This document shows positions 1-8,516 of a DNA stretch of 64,000 bases, piece by piece. The translations under genes and the position numbers were made by a program. The notes beneath the pieces are model-generated. The model saw only the letters and a program-made list of their open reading frames with translations. It made no database searches and had not been told where the DNA came from. Source of the DNA: Sulfitobacter donghicola DSW-25 = KCTC 12864 = JCM 14565 (lineage in GTDB: Bacteria; Pseudomonadota; Alphaproteobacteria; Rhodobacterales; Rhodobacteraceae); assembly GCF_000622405.1 (NCBI RefSeq), contig NZ_JASF01000005.1, forward strand, positions 1,302,001 to 1,366,000, given 5' to 3'. Numbering within the stretch: the stretch's first letter is position 1; every line of letters starts with the position of its first letter.

Positions 1-1294
1 AGATCGTTTGTTGCGATAGAGATTGCCCAAAACCAGATGCCAACGACACATCGTATCCGGCTGACGCAAGGGTCTTGAGCATATCTTCGACGCTTGCCAA
101 TGCATCTAGGCCGACAGCGTGGGCGATCTGGTCTTCTCGACCGGGGTAGGTAGAAAGAACCAGCGCCAATTTGCGTTCGGCAGGTTCTGTTTTTGAGAGG
201 CGGTGCCAGCTTTCGACGCGGTCAATGACCGTCTCGATCCGGCCCGTATCCGCACGGTGTGAAAACCGTGAAAATTGCAGGTGCTCGTCTTTTTTGTCCG
301 GCGCCTTAAAGCTGATGACGCCCGCAAAGAGGCGGCCATCCACCTCGGGCAACACAACATGCATCGCCAAATCAGCAGGTGACAGGCCGCGCTCGGATTC
401 GGCCCAATCCTTTTTGCGCGCAGTGGATAGTGCCACCTGAAAGACAGGACACCCTTGGGCATCTAGGGGAGAAGAGCCATCATCACCGCGTCCAGAAAAC
501 GCCGTGGCGTTTATGACCGCAACGGGGTCAAGCTGTGCCAAAGCGGACGGTAAAAAATCCCGCGCAACGGGCGATTTCAATGAGGGGGCAAATATGCCCA
601 CCGCGTTATAGCCGCGGTTGCGCAGCCTTTTAATTAACGCGTCTATTGGCGCGGTATCAGCCGCGGTGAGATAGCTGCGATAAAAGGTGACGGCAACAGT
701 ATCACCTTTCGGATCAACAGCTGGCAAACCCCCCGTGTCAGGGTCGTAAAACCCACAATCCGGTACCGTTTTTGCACCCAAGACGGGCCCTGCATAAAGC
801 CCCGCCGCCAGTGCCAATTGCGCCAATGCCGCCTGCGCGGCAACCGCGCCGCCAGCGTCACAGAGATGCTGAAGCCTTCGCAGCGTTGAAACAGGCAGGG
901 TCGAATGTCCATCCAGTGTCGGGTCTTCGCGACCGTCGGCCGGTAAAACCGCAAGGGCAATGCCATGACGCCGAGCGAAATCCTGCACCTGCATGATCCC
1001 GTAGGGCCAATAATTTTCGCCGCCAATCAGCCGGATCAGGATCCCTTTTGCCCCTGTTAGGGTCTGTTCTACGTAATTATCGACAGAGGCCGGATGGCGA
1101 AGCGCCGTAAGGTTACACAAGCGAAGCGTCGGTAGTTTGCCTTCTGCTCCGCCCGCGCGATGCCATCCCGCCGCGAAAGCGCCTAGGTCACTATCAGAGA
1201 AAGAAAGCACCACAAGATCGGCAGGCGATTGGCCTGGATCATATGGCGTTTCTGTATCCTCAAGCCCGTGGCTTTCGCGAAAGACGACATGCAT
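1..1294 (-). CDS. cobN: Cobaltochelatase subunit CobN (N-terminal part, cut by window edge)
   Basis: This is the large subunit of the aerobic ATP-dependent cobaltochelatase, which inserts cobalt into hydrogenobyrinate diamide during cobalamin synthesis. The frame is open from the ATG at 1294 to the window edge, giving about 431 residues of a protein that is normally above 1,000. The N-terminus MHVVFRESHGLEDTE, followed shortly by a DLVVLSFSDSDLGAF stretch, is typical of CobN. The start lies 3 bases after the cobW stop, so translation is probably coupled. It is the last visible gene of the riboswitch-led cobalt operon. The rest of the gene, including the C-terminal chelatase region, lies outside the window. 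Confidence 0.93.
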   Translation of the reverse strand, partial: MHVVFRESHGLEDTETPYDPGQSPADLVVLSFSDSDLGAFAAGWHRAGGAEGKLPTLRLCNLTALRHPASVDNYVEQTLTGAKGILIRLIGGENYWPYGIMQVQDFARRHGIALAVLPADGREDPTLDGHSTLPVSTLRRLQHLCDAGGAVAAQAALAQLALAAGLYAGPVLGAKTVPDCGFYDPDTGGLPAVDPKGDTVAVTFYRSYLTAADTAPIDALIKRLRNRGYNAVGIFAPSLKSPVARDFLPSALAQLDPVAVINATAFSGRGDDGSSPLDAQGCPVFQVALSTARKKDWAESERGLSPADLAMHVVLPEVDGRLFAGVISFKAPDKKDEHLQFSRFSHRADTGRIETVIDRVESWHRLSKTEPAERKLALVLSTYPGREDQIAHAVGLDALASVEDMLKTLASAGYDVSLASGFGQSLSQQTI

Positions 1295-1297
1295 GGT

Positions 1298-2332
1298 TTA
1301 GGCGCCCAGCGCCGCGTGAATTGCAGCCGGATCAACGTGATCATGTTCCGCAATCACAACCAACGCACCATTGCGTGGTTCAGCCCCCCAAGGGCGGTCA
1401 AACTGGTGACGCACGCGCGCACCAACGGCCTGAACCAAAAGACGCATTGGTTTACCTTTTACGGCTACATACCCTTTGACCCGCAAGATGTGCTGTTCGT
1501 CTGCCAGCTTTTCAATCGCAGCGGCCAAAGTCGCGGCGTCTTCGATTTCCGGCATCGGCACGACGATGGTTTCAAAGTCGTCATGCTCGTGGTCATGGTG
1601 GCCATCGTGATGGGACGGGCGCGCTGCCAGATCGTCTTCGGCTTTTGCATCCAGTCCCAAGACAACATTGGGGTCGATCACGCCTTCGCTCATCTCTAGG
1701 ATCGGGATTTTGCGAGGGCTTTCTGCTTCGATCACCTCGCGCGCTTTTGCCAGACCCTCAGGCCCAGCAAGATCTGCCTTGGACATCAGGATAATGTCGG
1801 CACAGCTGATCTGGTCCTCAAACACCTCAGACAGAGGCGTGTCATGATCTAGGCTTTCGTCCGCCTTGCGCTGCTCGTCCACTGCATGAACATCAGAAGC
1901 GAACGTGCCCGCAGCAACCGCTTCGGCGTCAGCCAGCGCAATCACACCATCAACGGTAATTTTGGAACGGATCGCTGGCCAGTCGAATGCTTTCAACAGC
2001 GGCTTTGGCAAAGCCAAACCAGAAGTTTCAATCAGGATGTGATCAGGCTTTTCTGGCAGAGCCATCAGGGCTTCGATCGTCGGAATAAAGTCATCTGCGA
2101 CAGTGCAGCAGATGCAACCATTCGCCAGCTCGACGATGTTTTCCGCAGGGCAATCAGGAATCGCACAGGACCGCAGGATGTCGCCATCCACGCCAACGGT
2201 ACCAAACTCATTCACCAGCACGGCCAAACGGCGACCGTTCGTGTTGGTCATCAGGTGACGAATAAGAGTAGTTTTACCAGCTCCCAAAAAGCCGGTGATG
2301 ACGGTTACGGGGATTTTTGACAGGTCGCTCAT
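1298..2332 (-). CDS. cobW: CobW-type GTPase metallochaperone
   Basis: CobW belongs to the G3E P-loop GTPase family and is thought to deliver cobalt to the CobNST chelatase. The 344-residue protein has a Walker A motif GFLGAGKTT at about residues 14-22, the metal-binding CICC motif at about 73-76, an SKAD guanine-recognition motif near 185, a His/Asp-rich linker near 240-251 and a CobW C-terminal domain. The His-rich linker and CxCC motif are the expected metal ligands of the family. It lies between the DUF1636 gene (4-base overlap) and cobN (3-base gap). Being downstream of the cobalamin riboswitch makes a cobalt role more likely than a zinc role. Confidence 0.95.
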   Translation of the reverse strand: MSDLSKIPVTVITGFLGAGKTTLIRHLMTNTNGRRLAVLVNEFGTVGVDGDILRSCAIPDCPAENIVELANGCICCTVADDFIPTIEALMALPEKPDHILIETSGLALPKPLLKAFDWPAIRSKITVDGVIALADAEAVAAGTFASDVHAVDEQRKADESLDHDTPLSEVFEDQISCADIILMSKADLAGPEGLAKAREVIEAESPRKIPILEMSEGVIDPNVVLGLDAKAEDDLAARPSHHDGHHDHEHDDFETIVVPMPEIEDAATLAAAIEKLADEQHILRVKGYVAVKGKPMRLLVQAVGARVRHQFDRPWGAEPRNGALVVIAEHDHVDPAAIHAALGA

Positions 2333-2703
2333 TCGGCAGCCTCCAGTGGAAGGGTAAATGCAGGGATGCGCGCAACACTTTGTTTGCGGAAAATTACGGG
2401 GCGCTCACGCCATGGCACAAGGCCATCTTCGGTTGCAGCATAGGCCGCTGCACCAGCTAGGATGTCTGGTGCGTCTTCTTCGGTCATCTGACCATAGACA
2501 TATGTCCATTTACCTTCTTGGGCCAATGCAACTGCCGATCCTGTTTTACAGGCCGAAAGGCATTCAACGCCAACAATTTGCACCCCCTCGGGCGCGCCAG
2601 TGGCCTCTAGGGCGCGGTGCAAACGTGCACCGGGACGCTGGGCGTCGTCTTCGTGTACTTCACCCGCTTTGCAGGTCGTACAAACATAAAGTTTAGCTGT
2701 CAT
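2329..2703 (-). CDS. DUF1636 family metal-binding protein
   Basis: A small soluble protein of 124 residues. The N-terminal MTAKLYVCTTCKAGE with Cys8 and Cys11, and a later CLSACKTG motif, give four cysteines laid out as in thioredoxin-like [2Fe-2S] ferredoxins. This matches DUF1636, a family often found beside cobalamin genes. I chose the ATG at 2703 because an AAGGA ribosome site lies about 10 bases upstream; an in-frame TTG 9 bases earlier is less likely. It overlaps cobW by 4 bases. Its biochemical role is unknown. From context I infer a redox or metal-handling helper for cobalt insertion. Confidence 0.82.
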   Translation of the reverse strand: MTAKLYVCTTCKAGEVHEDDAQRPGARLHRALEATGAPEGVQIVGVECLSACKTGSAVALAQEGKWTYVYGQMTEEDAPDILAGAAAYAATEDGLVPWRERPVIFRKQSVARIPAFTLPLEAAE

Positions 2704-2765
2704 AAGTTCCAATCCTTCGCGCAGCTTTCTATCGCAAAAGAGAGGGCGCAGAAAGCGCCCTCAAT

Positions 2766-3284
2766 TCATTCAACGGTCACGGTTGTTTTTGCCGCGACAG
2801 GGGTACCATCAACCGACAACGGACGGTGATCATTTGTGTTTAGCGTAACCTCTATTTCGACCTCTCCTTTGGGGAGACCAGTCAGATGCATCCAAGAACC
2901 ATAGAGCCGTCCCAGCTTTACACCATTTGCATAGACATGGGCGTGCCCCTCGCCTGCGGTATGGGCCAAGCTGGCCGACCTAGGCGAGAACGTGAAGTTC
3001 TGGGTGATCACATGTAGGTTGAACCCATCCATCGGATCTTGGTGAACCGTAATCTCCACAACAGGTGCATGTGCGGCATCAACCTCCAAGGGTTGATCAT
3101 GCATCATCTCGTGATCCATGTCGCCATGCCCCATTGCTGCGTGATCCATACCAGCCATACCCGCGTGATGGGCAGGGTCAGAATGATCATGCCCCTCGAA
3201 CACGATCCCATTTGCCGCAGCGACCACAAATCCGCCCGCTGCGCCAAACGTCAACCCGATCAGAAAGAGTACCAAAGCTCTCAT
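2766..3284 (-). CDS. His/Met-rich exported protein of the cobalt operon
   Basis: A 172-residue protein with an N-terminal hydrophobic segment (about residues 1-26) that is a signal peptide or membrane anchor. A His, Met and Asp-rich stretch follows (about 31-65, repeated GHD, HAAM, MDHE-like units), then a beta-rich domain containing GHAHVYANG, WMHL and NDHRPLSVDG. The His/Met-rich stretch is a plausible periplasmic metal-binding region. The gene sits between cbtA (17-base gap) and the DUF1636 gene inside the cobalamin-riboswitch operon, so I infer cobalt binding or delivery to CbtAB. I recall similar proteins next to cbtA in other rhodobacters, but I know of no assigned function. Confidence 0.72.
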   Translation of the reverse strand: MRALVLFLIGLTFGAAGGFVVAAANGIVFEGHDHSDPAHHAGMAGMDHAAMGHGDMDHEMMHDQPLEVDAAHAPVVEITVHQDPMDGFNLHVITQNFTFSPRSASLAHTAGEGHAHVYANGVKLGRLYGSWMHLTGLPKGEVEIEVTLNTNDHRPLSVDGTPVAAKTTVTVE

Positions 3285-3301
3285 TCAAGTGTCCTTTCAG
3301 G

Positions 3302-3979
3302 CTATCTGCGCTGTTCTTTGTCCAGAAAATATGCAGAAAAACAGCCGAGCAGAGCCCATGCAGCCAAGCCAACACCAAACGCGCGAGACGCAAAAAGCGC
3401 CGCCAATTCCGTTGGAACAGGGCCCGCAAACTGATCAGGCTCTGGCGCGCCAATAACGTGTGGAGCAGCAAGCAAAATCATCGCAGCGCCCCACATCGCC
3501 CAGTTCCGCCCAAAGGCCAGCAACCACATTGCGATACCTGCTGAAATCACTGTCGCGAACCACCAAATCTGACGTACACCAACATCCGCTGCCGCCACGC
3601 CAGGTAATTCGGGTGCAAGAGAGAACCCAGGCGCCAAATGCGCAGCAATAAAGCCCGCAACACCCCAGATGATCCCAGAACGAGCCGTAACCTCTGCGCC
3701 GCGCTCTTCTGCTAGCAGCATAAGCGCCACAAGCATCATCGCGTAGCCTGTATAGGTCAGCATGGTGAAGACGATGCTCAGCAGGTCCCGAACGGGATCA
3801 AAGCCCGGCAATTCGGGGTGCGCCGAAACAGAAGCAGCGCCAAAATGAACAAGATCGCCCCCCTCATACAGCTCCGCATGGAGCAGCACAGGCTGGACGA
3901 ACACAAGCTGCAGCAGGCCGGCAATCAGACCTGCAGCAGCACCAGCGAACAACGCGCTGGTCAACAATTTTGATAGCAT
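3302..3979 (-). CDS. cbtA: CbtA family cobalt transporter subunit
   Basis: A 225-residue integral membrane protein with about five hydrophobic segments. It opens with MLSKLLTSALFAGAAAG and a VFVQPVLLHAELYE motif, which is typical of CbtA, a predicted cobalt transporter component found under cobalamin riboswitches. His35 in the LLHAE motif and later His residues in loops may bind metal. The start codon is 3 bases from the cbtB stop, and the pair forms the usual CbtB-CbtA unit. Substrate specificity is inferred from the family and from the riboswitch upstream, not from the sequence alone. Confidence 0.9.
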   Translation of the reverse strand: MLSKLLTSALFAGAAAGLIAGLLQLVFVQPVLLHAELYEGGDLVHFGAASVSAHPELPGFDPVRDLLSIVFTMLTYTGYAMMLVALMLLAEERGAEVTARSGIIWGVAGFIAAHLAPGFSLAPELPGVAAADVGVRQIWWFATVISAGIAMWLLAFGRNWAMWGAAMILLAAPHVIGAPEPDQFAGPVPTELAALFASRAFGVGLAAWALLGCFSAYFLDKEQRR

Positions 3980-3982
3980 CGC

Positions 3983-4153
3983 TTAGTGGCAGGGAAAGCC
4001 GGTAGCGTGACGCACATCATGTGCAGCGTCATGCAATGTGTTTGCCTGCAAGTGGCCTGTCATTGTGATGATGGCTGTACCAAGCACCAAAGCGAACAAG
4101 GCAGGAAGAGCTGCGGAGCGCGTGGCGGCAACTGCTTTTACTTCTGTTTTCAT
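3983..4153 (-). CDS. cbtB: CbtB small cobalt transporter subunit
   Basis: A 56-residue protein with one transmembrane segment (about residues 15-35) and a His-rich C-terminus, HDAAHDVRHATGFPCH, the characteristic metal-binding tail of CbtB. I placed the start at the ATG at 4153 because AAGGAGAG lies 6-13 bases upstream; an upstream in-frame extension to 4186 would run into the riboswitch leader and lacks support. It is the first gene behind the cobalamin riboswitch and partners CbtA, the next gene. Together they probably import cobalt when cobalamin is low. Confidence 0.88.
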   Translation of the reverse strand: MKTEVKAVAATRSAALPALFALVLGTAIITMTGHLQANTLHDAAHDVRHATGFPCH

Positions 4154-4199
4154 CGTTTCTCTCCTTGTCGTCACACCCGACGACATAATCTAGTTTCAC

Positions 4200-4385
4200 C
4201 TTTGCCTGGCAGGTCTCCTGGCTCGCGGGTCGTGGCCTTTGTCTGCCTTCCCAGCCCTTTTGGGGGCAAGTGGCGTTGTGACAACAGCTCACCGCTTACA
4301 GTCGCGGGGGCGGCTGCAGATCGGGGGTGGTAAACCGTGATCCCTACTGCATTCCCTTTTTCGGTCCCCAAAAGGACACCAAGCA
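4200..4385 (-). promoter_or_regulatory. Cobalamin (AdoCbl) riboswitch upstream of cbtB
   Basis: On the minus strand the leader contains the B12 box AGCCAGGAGACCTGCC (4208-4223), preceded by GGGAAGGC and GCCACTTG-type elements and a 5' GC-rich paired region starting near 4385. These are the conserved blocks of the cobalamin riboswitch class. It ends about 47 bases before the cbtB ATG. When bound to adenosylcobalamin it is expected to lower expression of cbtB-cbtA and the genes behind them through cobN. Confidence 0.93.
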
Positions 4386-4417
4386 CGGTCAGTTATGCGG
4401 ATTCGATCATAAGACGC

Positions 4418-4457
4418 AAGGAAATTCCAAATCTCTGGCCCCTTTGGTGGTTTCCTT
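4418..4457 (-). terminator. Possible terminator hairpin behind the Fur/Mur gene
   Basis: AAGGAAA (4418-4424) and TTTCCTT (4451-4457) form outer arms, with a further CCAAA/TTTGG pairing inside. The hairpin lies downstream of the Fur-family gene and upstream of the riboswitch. No long T run follows on the minus strand, so termination is only suggested. Apart from this hairpin, 4387-4552 holds nothing I can identify. Confidence 0.35.
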
Positions 4458-4552
4458 TCTGATCGTTATTCCATTCGCGACACATCATGTTGCAATGAAG
4501 ACCGATCGCAGCCTATTCGCGGTTTTGCGAATGAACAGCGCCGATAACGCGG

Positions 4553-4978
4553 TTAGGTTTTCTTGCGGCAATACAGCTCAAGACGGTGGTGGACGACCTC
4601 ATAACCCAGCTCACGCGCGATTTCATCTTGAAGTTGTTCGATCTTGTCTGATTGAAATTCGATCACCTCGCCTGTGTCGACATCCAAAATGTGATCGTGG
4701 TGCTCTTCATGGGTCGTTTCAAACCGCGCACCTCCGCCCTCAAAGGCGTGGCGGTGCACAACCCCGCCTTCTTCTAACACGGAAAGAGTCCGGTAAACCG
4801 TCGCCAAAGAAACCGATGGCTCAATAGCTTTCGCGCGCTCGTGAAGCTCGACCGCGTCGGGGTGGTCTGTTGCTTCGGCCAACACACCAAGAAGCGCGAT
4901 GCGCTGACGGGTCACTCTGATGCCAGCTTTGCGCAGAGCCGCGGTCATTTTCTCGGTTGTCTCGCTCTCGCTGGTCAT
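4553..4978 (-). CDS. mur: Fur-family regulator, probably manganese-responsive Mur
   Basis: A 141-residue Fur-family repressor. An N-terminal winged helix (about residues 10-85, with [13 protein letters not shown] and [14 protein letters not shown]) is followed by a dimerisation/metal domain with [10 protein letters not shown] and a C-terminal HHRLELYC. It lacks the paired CxxC structural-zinc motifs of classical Fur and Zur. It is transcribed divergently from sitABCD, and in Rhodobacterales the Fur orthologue in this position is regarded as Mur, which represses manganese uptake when Mn is sufficient. The Mur assignment rests on this context; iron- or zinc-responsive Fur/Zur is the alternative. 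It probably also regulates itself from the shared intergenic region. Confidence 0.85.
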   Translation of the reverse strand: MTSESETTEKMTAALRKAGIRVTRQRIALLGVLAEATDHPDAVELHERAKAIEPSVSLATVYRTLSVLEEGGVVHRHAFEGGGARFETTHEEHHDHILDVDTGEVIEFQSDKIEQLQDEIARELGYEVVHHRLELYCRKKT

Positions 4979-5016
4979 ATTTTGCGCTCCGAATTCTCAT
5001 TAACCCACTATCTTTG

Positions 5017-5033
5017 AGAATCGTTATCATTCT
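5017..5033. promoter_or_regulatory. Candidate Fur/Mur operator between mur and sitA
   Basis: The 17-base AGAATCGTTATCATTCT is an imperfect inverted repeat (AGAAT...ATTCT) and resembles Fur-family boxes built on GATAATGATAATC-like sequence. It lies in the intergenic region of the divergent regulator and sitA, 38 bases from one start and 63 from the other. A weaker similar sequence, TGAATGGTTCTCATA, follows at about 5046-5060. Binding is inferred. Confidence 0.6.
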
Positions 5034-5096
5034 TATTTACAGTTGTGAATGGTTCTCATAAGCATTTTGATGAATTGTCGTAAATCAGGACCATCT

Positions 5097-5996
5097 ATGT
5101 CTGTACTTGTGAATTCGCTGAAAACTGTTGCTCTTGCTGCTGGCCTAACTGCGCTTGGCACATCTGCCTTTGCTGAGGACAAGTTCAAGGCGGTCACAAC
5201 ATTCACCGTGATTGCAGATATGGCCCGCAACGTGGCTGGTGATGCTGCGATTGTGGAGAGCATCACCAAACCGGGTGCGGAAATTCACGGATACTCGCCC
5301 ACGCCGCGTGACATCATTCGTGCGCAGGATGCTGATCTGATCCTTTGGAACGGCCTGAACCTTGAGTTGTGGTTTGAGCAGTTCCTGTCCAATCTGCGCG
5401 ATGTGCCCTCAGCAACGCTGACCGATGGTATCGAGCCAATGAGCATTACCGAGGGTGAATATGACGGCAAACCAAACCCACATGCATGGATGGGGCTAAA
5501 CAACGCGCTGGTCTATGTGGATAACATCCGCGATGCGTTTGTTCAGAATGATCCGGACAATGCAGACATCTACCGTGCAAATGCCGAGACTTATAAGACC
5601 GAGATCACCGCCGCCATTGCCCCGTTGCGCGACGCGGTGATTGAGGTGCCAGAACAACAGCGCTGGCTGGCGACTTGCGAAGGGGCCTTTAGCTATCTGA
5701 TCCGCGACTTTCAAATGAAGGAACTTTACCTCTGGCCGATGAATGCCGACCAGCAAGGGACACCCCAGCAGGTGCGCCGCGTGATTGATACCGTGCGCGA
5801 AAATGACATTCCTGCAGTGTTTTGTGAATCGACCGTTAGCCAAGCCCCAGCGCAACAGGTTGCGCGGGAAACGGGTGCTGAATACGGCGGGGTTCTGTAT
5901 GTCGACAGCTTGACCGAGGCGGATGGCAAAGTGCCAACCTATCTGGACCTGCTGCGCGTTACCTCGGAAACAATCGTCAAAGGCCTCACTGAATGA
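5097..5996 (+). CDS. sitA: Manganese/zinc ABC transporter substrate-binding protein
   Basis: A 299-residue cluster A-I (ZnuA/PsaA/SitA type) periplasmic metal-binding protein. It has a signal peptide ending at about TSAFAED, then [29 protein letters not shown] and NPHAWMG with the two metal-ligand histidines, and a late glutamate and aspartate ligand region ([16 protein letters not shown]). It lacks the long His-rich loop of ZnuA, which favours manganese. I placed the start at the ATG at 5097 because AGGA lies 8 bases upstream and a proper signal peptide follows; an upstream in-frame ATG at 5049 would overlap the regulatory region. The stop overlaps the sitB start. Confidence 0.92.
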   Translation: MSVLVNSLKTVALAAGLTALGTSAFAEDKFKAVTTFTVIADMARNVAGDAAIVESITKPGAEIHGYSPTPRDIIRAQDADLILWNGLNLELWFEQFLSNLRDVPSATLTDGIEPMSITEGEYDGKPNPHAWMGLNNALVYVDNIRDAFVQNDPDNADIYRANAETYKTEITAAIAPLRDAVIEVPEQQRWLATCEGAFSYLIRDFQMKELYLWPMNADQQGTPQQVRRVIDTVRENDIPAVFCESTVSQAPAQQVARETGAEYGGVLYVDSLTEADGKVPTYLDLLRVTSETIVKGLTE

Positions 5997-6841
5997 GCAC
6001 AGGCATCTCAGCGCAAGACGTCACCGTCACCTACCGCAATGGCCACACGGCCCTGCGCAATGCCACGTTTGAGGTGCCCACCGGAACAATCACCGCCCTT
6101 GTCGGAGTGAACGGCGCAGGAAAATCGACCCTATTCAAGGCAATTATGGGTTTTGTACCCGCCGCCAAAGGGCAGATCACGGTGATGGGCGTTCCCGTGA
6201 AAGAGGCGCTAAAGCGCAACATCGTCGCTTATGTCCCCCAGTCCGAAGAGGTGGATTGGTCCTTTCCTGTTCTTGTCGAAGACGTGGTGATGATGGGCCG
6301 TTATGGCCACATGGGTTTTTTCCGACGCCCTAGCAAAACCGATCATGCCGCCGTGACCGACGCGCTGGAACGGGTGAACATGATCGACTTTCGTCACCGC
6401 CAGATTGGCGAGCTGTCCGGCGGCCAGCGCAAACGCGTCTTTCTGGCACGCGCCTTGGCACAAGAGGGTCAGGTGATCCTGTTGGATGAACCTTTTACCG
6501 GTGTAGACGTTCAGACCGAAGAACAAATCATCGAGTTGCTAAAGGCGATGCGTGACGAAGGCCGCGTGATGCTGGTTTCGACACATAACCTTGGCTCGGT
6601 GCCCGAGTTTTGCGATCGCACCGTTTTGGTCAAAGAAACCGTGCTGGCCTATGGCACAACCGAAGAGACATTTACCCACGACAACCTCGAGCTCGCCTTT
6701 GGCGGTGTCCTGCGCCACTTTGTCCTGAGCGGTTCTGATCTGCATGACGATGATGATGCGCGCTCGATCCGCGTGATTTCAGACGATGAACGCCCGTTTG
6801 TTGTGTACGGTCACGAAGAGCGGAAAGAGGACGCCGAGTAA
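5993..6841 (+). CDS. sitB: Manganese ABC transporter ATPase
   Basis: A 282-residue ABC ATPase that powers metal import. It shows Walker [10 protein letters not shown] (about residues 37-45), a Q-loop [11 protein letters not shown], signature LSGGQRKRV, Walker [13 protein letters not shown] and an H-loop STHNLG. A His/Asp-rich segment (LHDDDDARS) near the C-terminus is typical of SitB. It overlaps sitA by 4 bases and abuts sitC, so the four sit genes form one translationally coupled operon. Confidence 0.95.
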   Translation: MSTGISAQDVTVTYRNGHTALRNATFEVPTGTITALVGVNGAGKSTLFKAIMGFVPAAKGQITVMGVPVKEALKRNIVAYVPQSEEVDWSFPVLVEDVVMMGRYGHMGFFRRPSKTDHAAVTDALERVNMIDFRHRQIGELSGGQRKRVFLARALAQEGQVILLDEPFTGVDVQTEEQIIELLKAMRDEGRVMLVSTHNLGSVPEFCDRTVLVKETVLAYGTTEETFTHDNLELAFGGVLRHFVLSGSDLHDDDDARSIRVISDDERPFVVYGHEERKEDAE

Positions 6842-7692
6842 TGGAAACCCTGCTGCTTCCCTTTAGCTATGGCTATATGTTCAACGCTATGTGGGTAAGC
6901 GCATTGGTCGGAGGTGTCTGCGCCTTTTTATCCTCCTATCTGATGCTCAAAGGGTGGTCGCTGATCGGTGACGCGTTGAGCCATTCCATCGTACCGGGCG
7001 TTGCTGGCGCCTACATGCTCGGCCTGCCCTTTGCCTTGGGCGCATTCGCAGCGGGCGGTTTGGCAGCGGGTGCAATGCTATTTCTGAACCAGCGATCAGG
7101 CCTTAAGGAAGATACCATCATCGGTCTGATCTTTACCTCATTCTTTGGGCTAGGCCTTTTTATGGTTTCGCTATCCCCAACTTCGGTGAGCGTTCAGACA
7201 ATCACCATGGGCAGCATTTTGGCCATTTCCCCGTCAGATACGGTCCAGTTGGCCATCATCGGCTTTGTGACACTGGCCGTGCTGCTGGTGAAATGGAAAG
7301 ACCTGATGGTAACCTTTTTTGATGAGAACCATGCGCGTTCCATCGGGTTAAAGCCTGACCTGCTGAAGGTTGTGTTCTTTATGCTGTTGTCGGCCTCATG
7401 CGTTGCCGCCCTCCAAACCGTTGGCGCGTTTTTGGTGATCGCGATGGTCGTAACGCCAGGTGCTACCGCCTATTTGATAACGGACCGCTTCCCACGCCTA
7501 CTGATCGCCAGCGTTGCGATTGGAGCGGGGACATCCTTTTTCGGCGCCTACCTCAGCTTTTTTGTAGATGGGGCAACGGGGGGCATCATCGTGAGCTTGC
7601 AAACGGTGATCTTCCTGATCGCCTTTGTTTTCGCGCCAAAGCATGGGTACCTCGCAGCACGACGCAAGGCACGTGAGGCGTTGATGGCATGA
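6841..7692 (+). CDS. sitC: Manganese ABC transporter permease SitC
   Basis: A 283-residue ABC-3 family permease with eight or so transmembrane segments. Motifs include SYLMLKGWSLIGDALSHSI near the N-terminus and TVGAFLVIAMVVTPGATAYL in the second half. It pairs with SitD, which is a paralogue with the same layout, to form the membrane channel. Start and stop overlap the neighbouring genes by 1 and 4 bases. Confidence 0.94.
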   Translation: METLLLPFSYGYMFNAMWVSALVGGVCAFLSSYLMLKGWSLIGDALSHSIVPGVAGAYMLGLPFALGAFAAGGLAAGAMLFLNQRSGLKEDTIIGLIFTSFFGLGLFMVSLSPTSVSVQTITMGSILAISPSDTVQLAIIGFVTLAVLLVKWKDLMVTFFDENHARSIGLKPDLLKVVFFMLLSASCVAALQTVGAFLVIAMVVTPGATAYLITDRFPRLLIASVAIGAGTSFFGAYLSFFVDGATGGIIVSLQTVIFLIAFVFAPKHGYLAARRKAREALMA

Positions 7693-8516
7693 TCGAAACC
7701 TTGCTTCAGCCGTTTCAGTTCGCGTTTATGCAAAACGCCTTTGTCATGGTTTTGATCATTGCCGTGCCGACCAGTTTGTTGTCGTGTTATTTGGTCCTCA
7801 AGGGGTGGTCGCTCATGGGGGATGCGATCAGCCATGCTGTTTTACCCGGTGTTGTGGCGGCCTATATGTTAGGCCTACCCCTCATCATCGGAGCCTTTGT
7901 GGCAGGCATGTTCTGCGCTTTAGCAACTGGTTTTCTGTCAGAGAACAGCCGCGTAAAGCAAGACACCGTTATGGGCATCGTGTTTTCAGGCATGTTCGGT
8001 TTTGGCATCGTTATGTACACGAAAGTTTCTACCGATGTTCACCTAGACCATATTTTGTTTGGTAACATGTTGGGTGTGGGGTCCAGTGATCTTTGGACCG
8101 CTGGCCTGATCGCATTATTTGTCGGCGCAATCGTGATCGCAAAACGGCGCGATCTGATGCTGCATGCCTTTGATCCTGTCCAAGCACAGGCTGTCGGTCT
8201 GCGCGTTGGCTGGCTGCACTATGGGCTGTTGGCGCTGATCTCGCTCACCATTGTTGCGACATTGTCTGCCGTTGGAATTATCCTGTCTATTGGCCTGCTC
8301 ATCGCGCCAGGTGCTATCGCATTCCTGCTGACCCAGCAGTTTGCCCGCATGTTGCCGATCGCGGTAGGCGTGACCATGCTCTCAGGCTTTTTAGGGGTCT
8401 ATGCCAGCTTTTATCTGGATAGCGCACCGGCGCCGACGATCATATTAATCCTCACCGCAATTTTCATCGCGGCGTTTATCAAATCAAACATCAACACTCG
8501 CCGCGCAACAACTTAA
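7689..8516 (+). CDS. sitD: Manganese ABC transporter permease SitD
   Basis: A 275-residue ABC-3 family permease, paralogous to SitC (CYLVLKGWSLMGDAISHAVLP; SAVGIILSIGLLIAPGAIAFL). It is the last gene of sitABCD and has multiple transmembrane segments. It converges with the aminotransferase gene, and the two stop codons share the palindrome TTAA, so there is no room for a separate terminator between them. Confidence 0.94.
   Translation: MIETLLQPFQFAFMQNAFVMVLIIAVPTSLLSCYLVLKGWSLMGDAISHAVLPGVVAAYMLGLPLIIGAFVAGMFCALATGFLSENSRVKQDTVMGIVFSGMFGFGIVMYTKVSTDVHLDHILFGNMLGVGSSDLWTAGLIALFVGAIVIAKRRDLMLHAFDPVQAQAVGLRVGWLHYGLLALISLTIVATLSAVGIILSIGLLIAPGAIAFLLTQQFARMLPIAVGVTMLSGFLGVYASFYLDSAPAPTIILILTAIFIAAFIKSNINTRRATT

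Noticed and set aside
106-1026. Short frames suggesting that cobN is broken at the left edge
   Set aside because: The CobN frame was read codon by codon from 1294 to the edge and has no stop; the short frames are in other phases.
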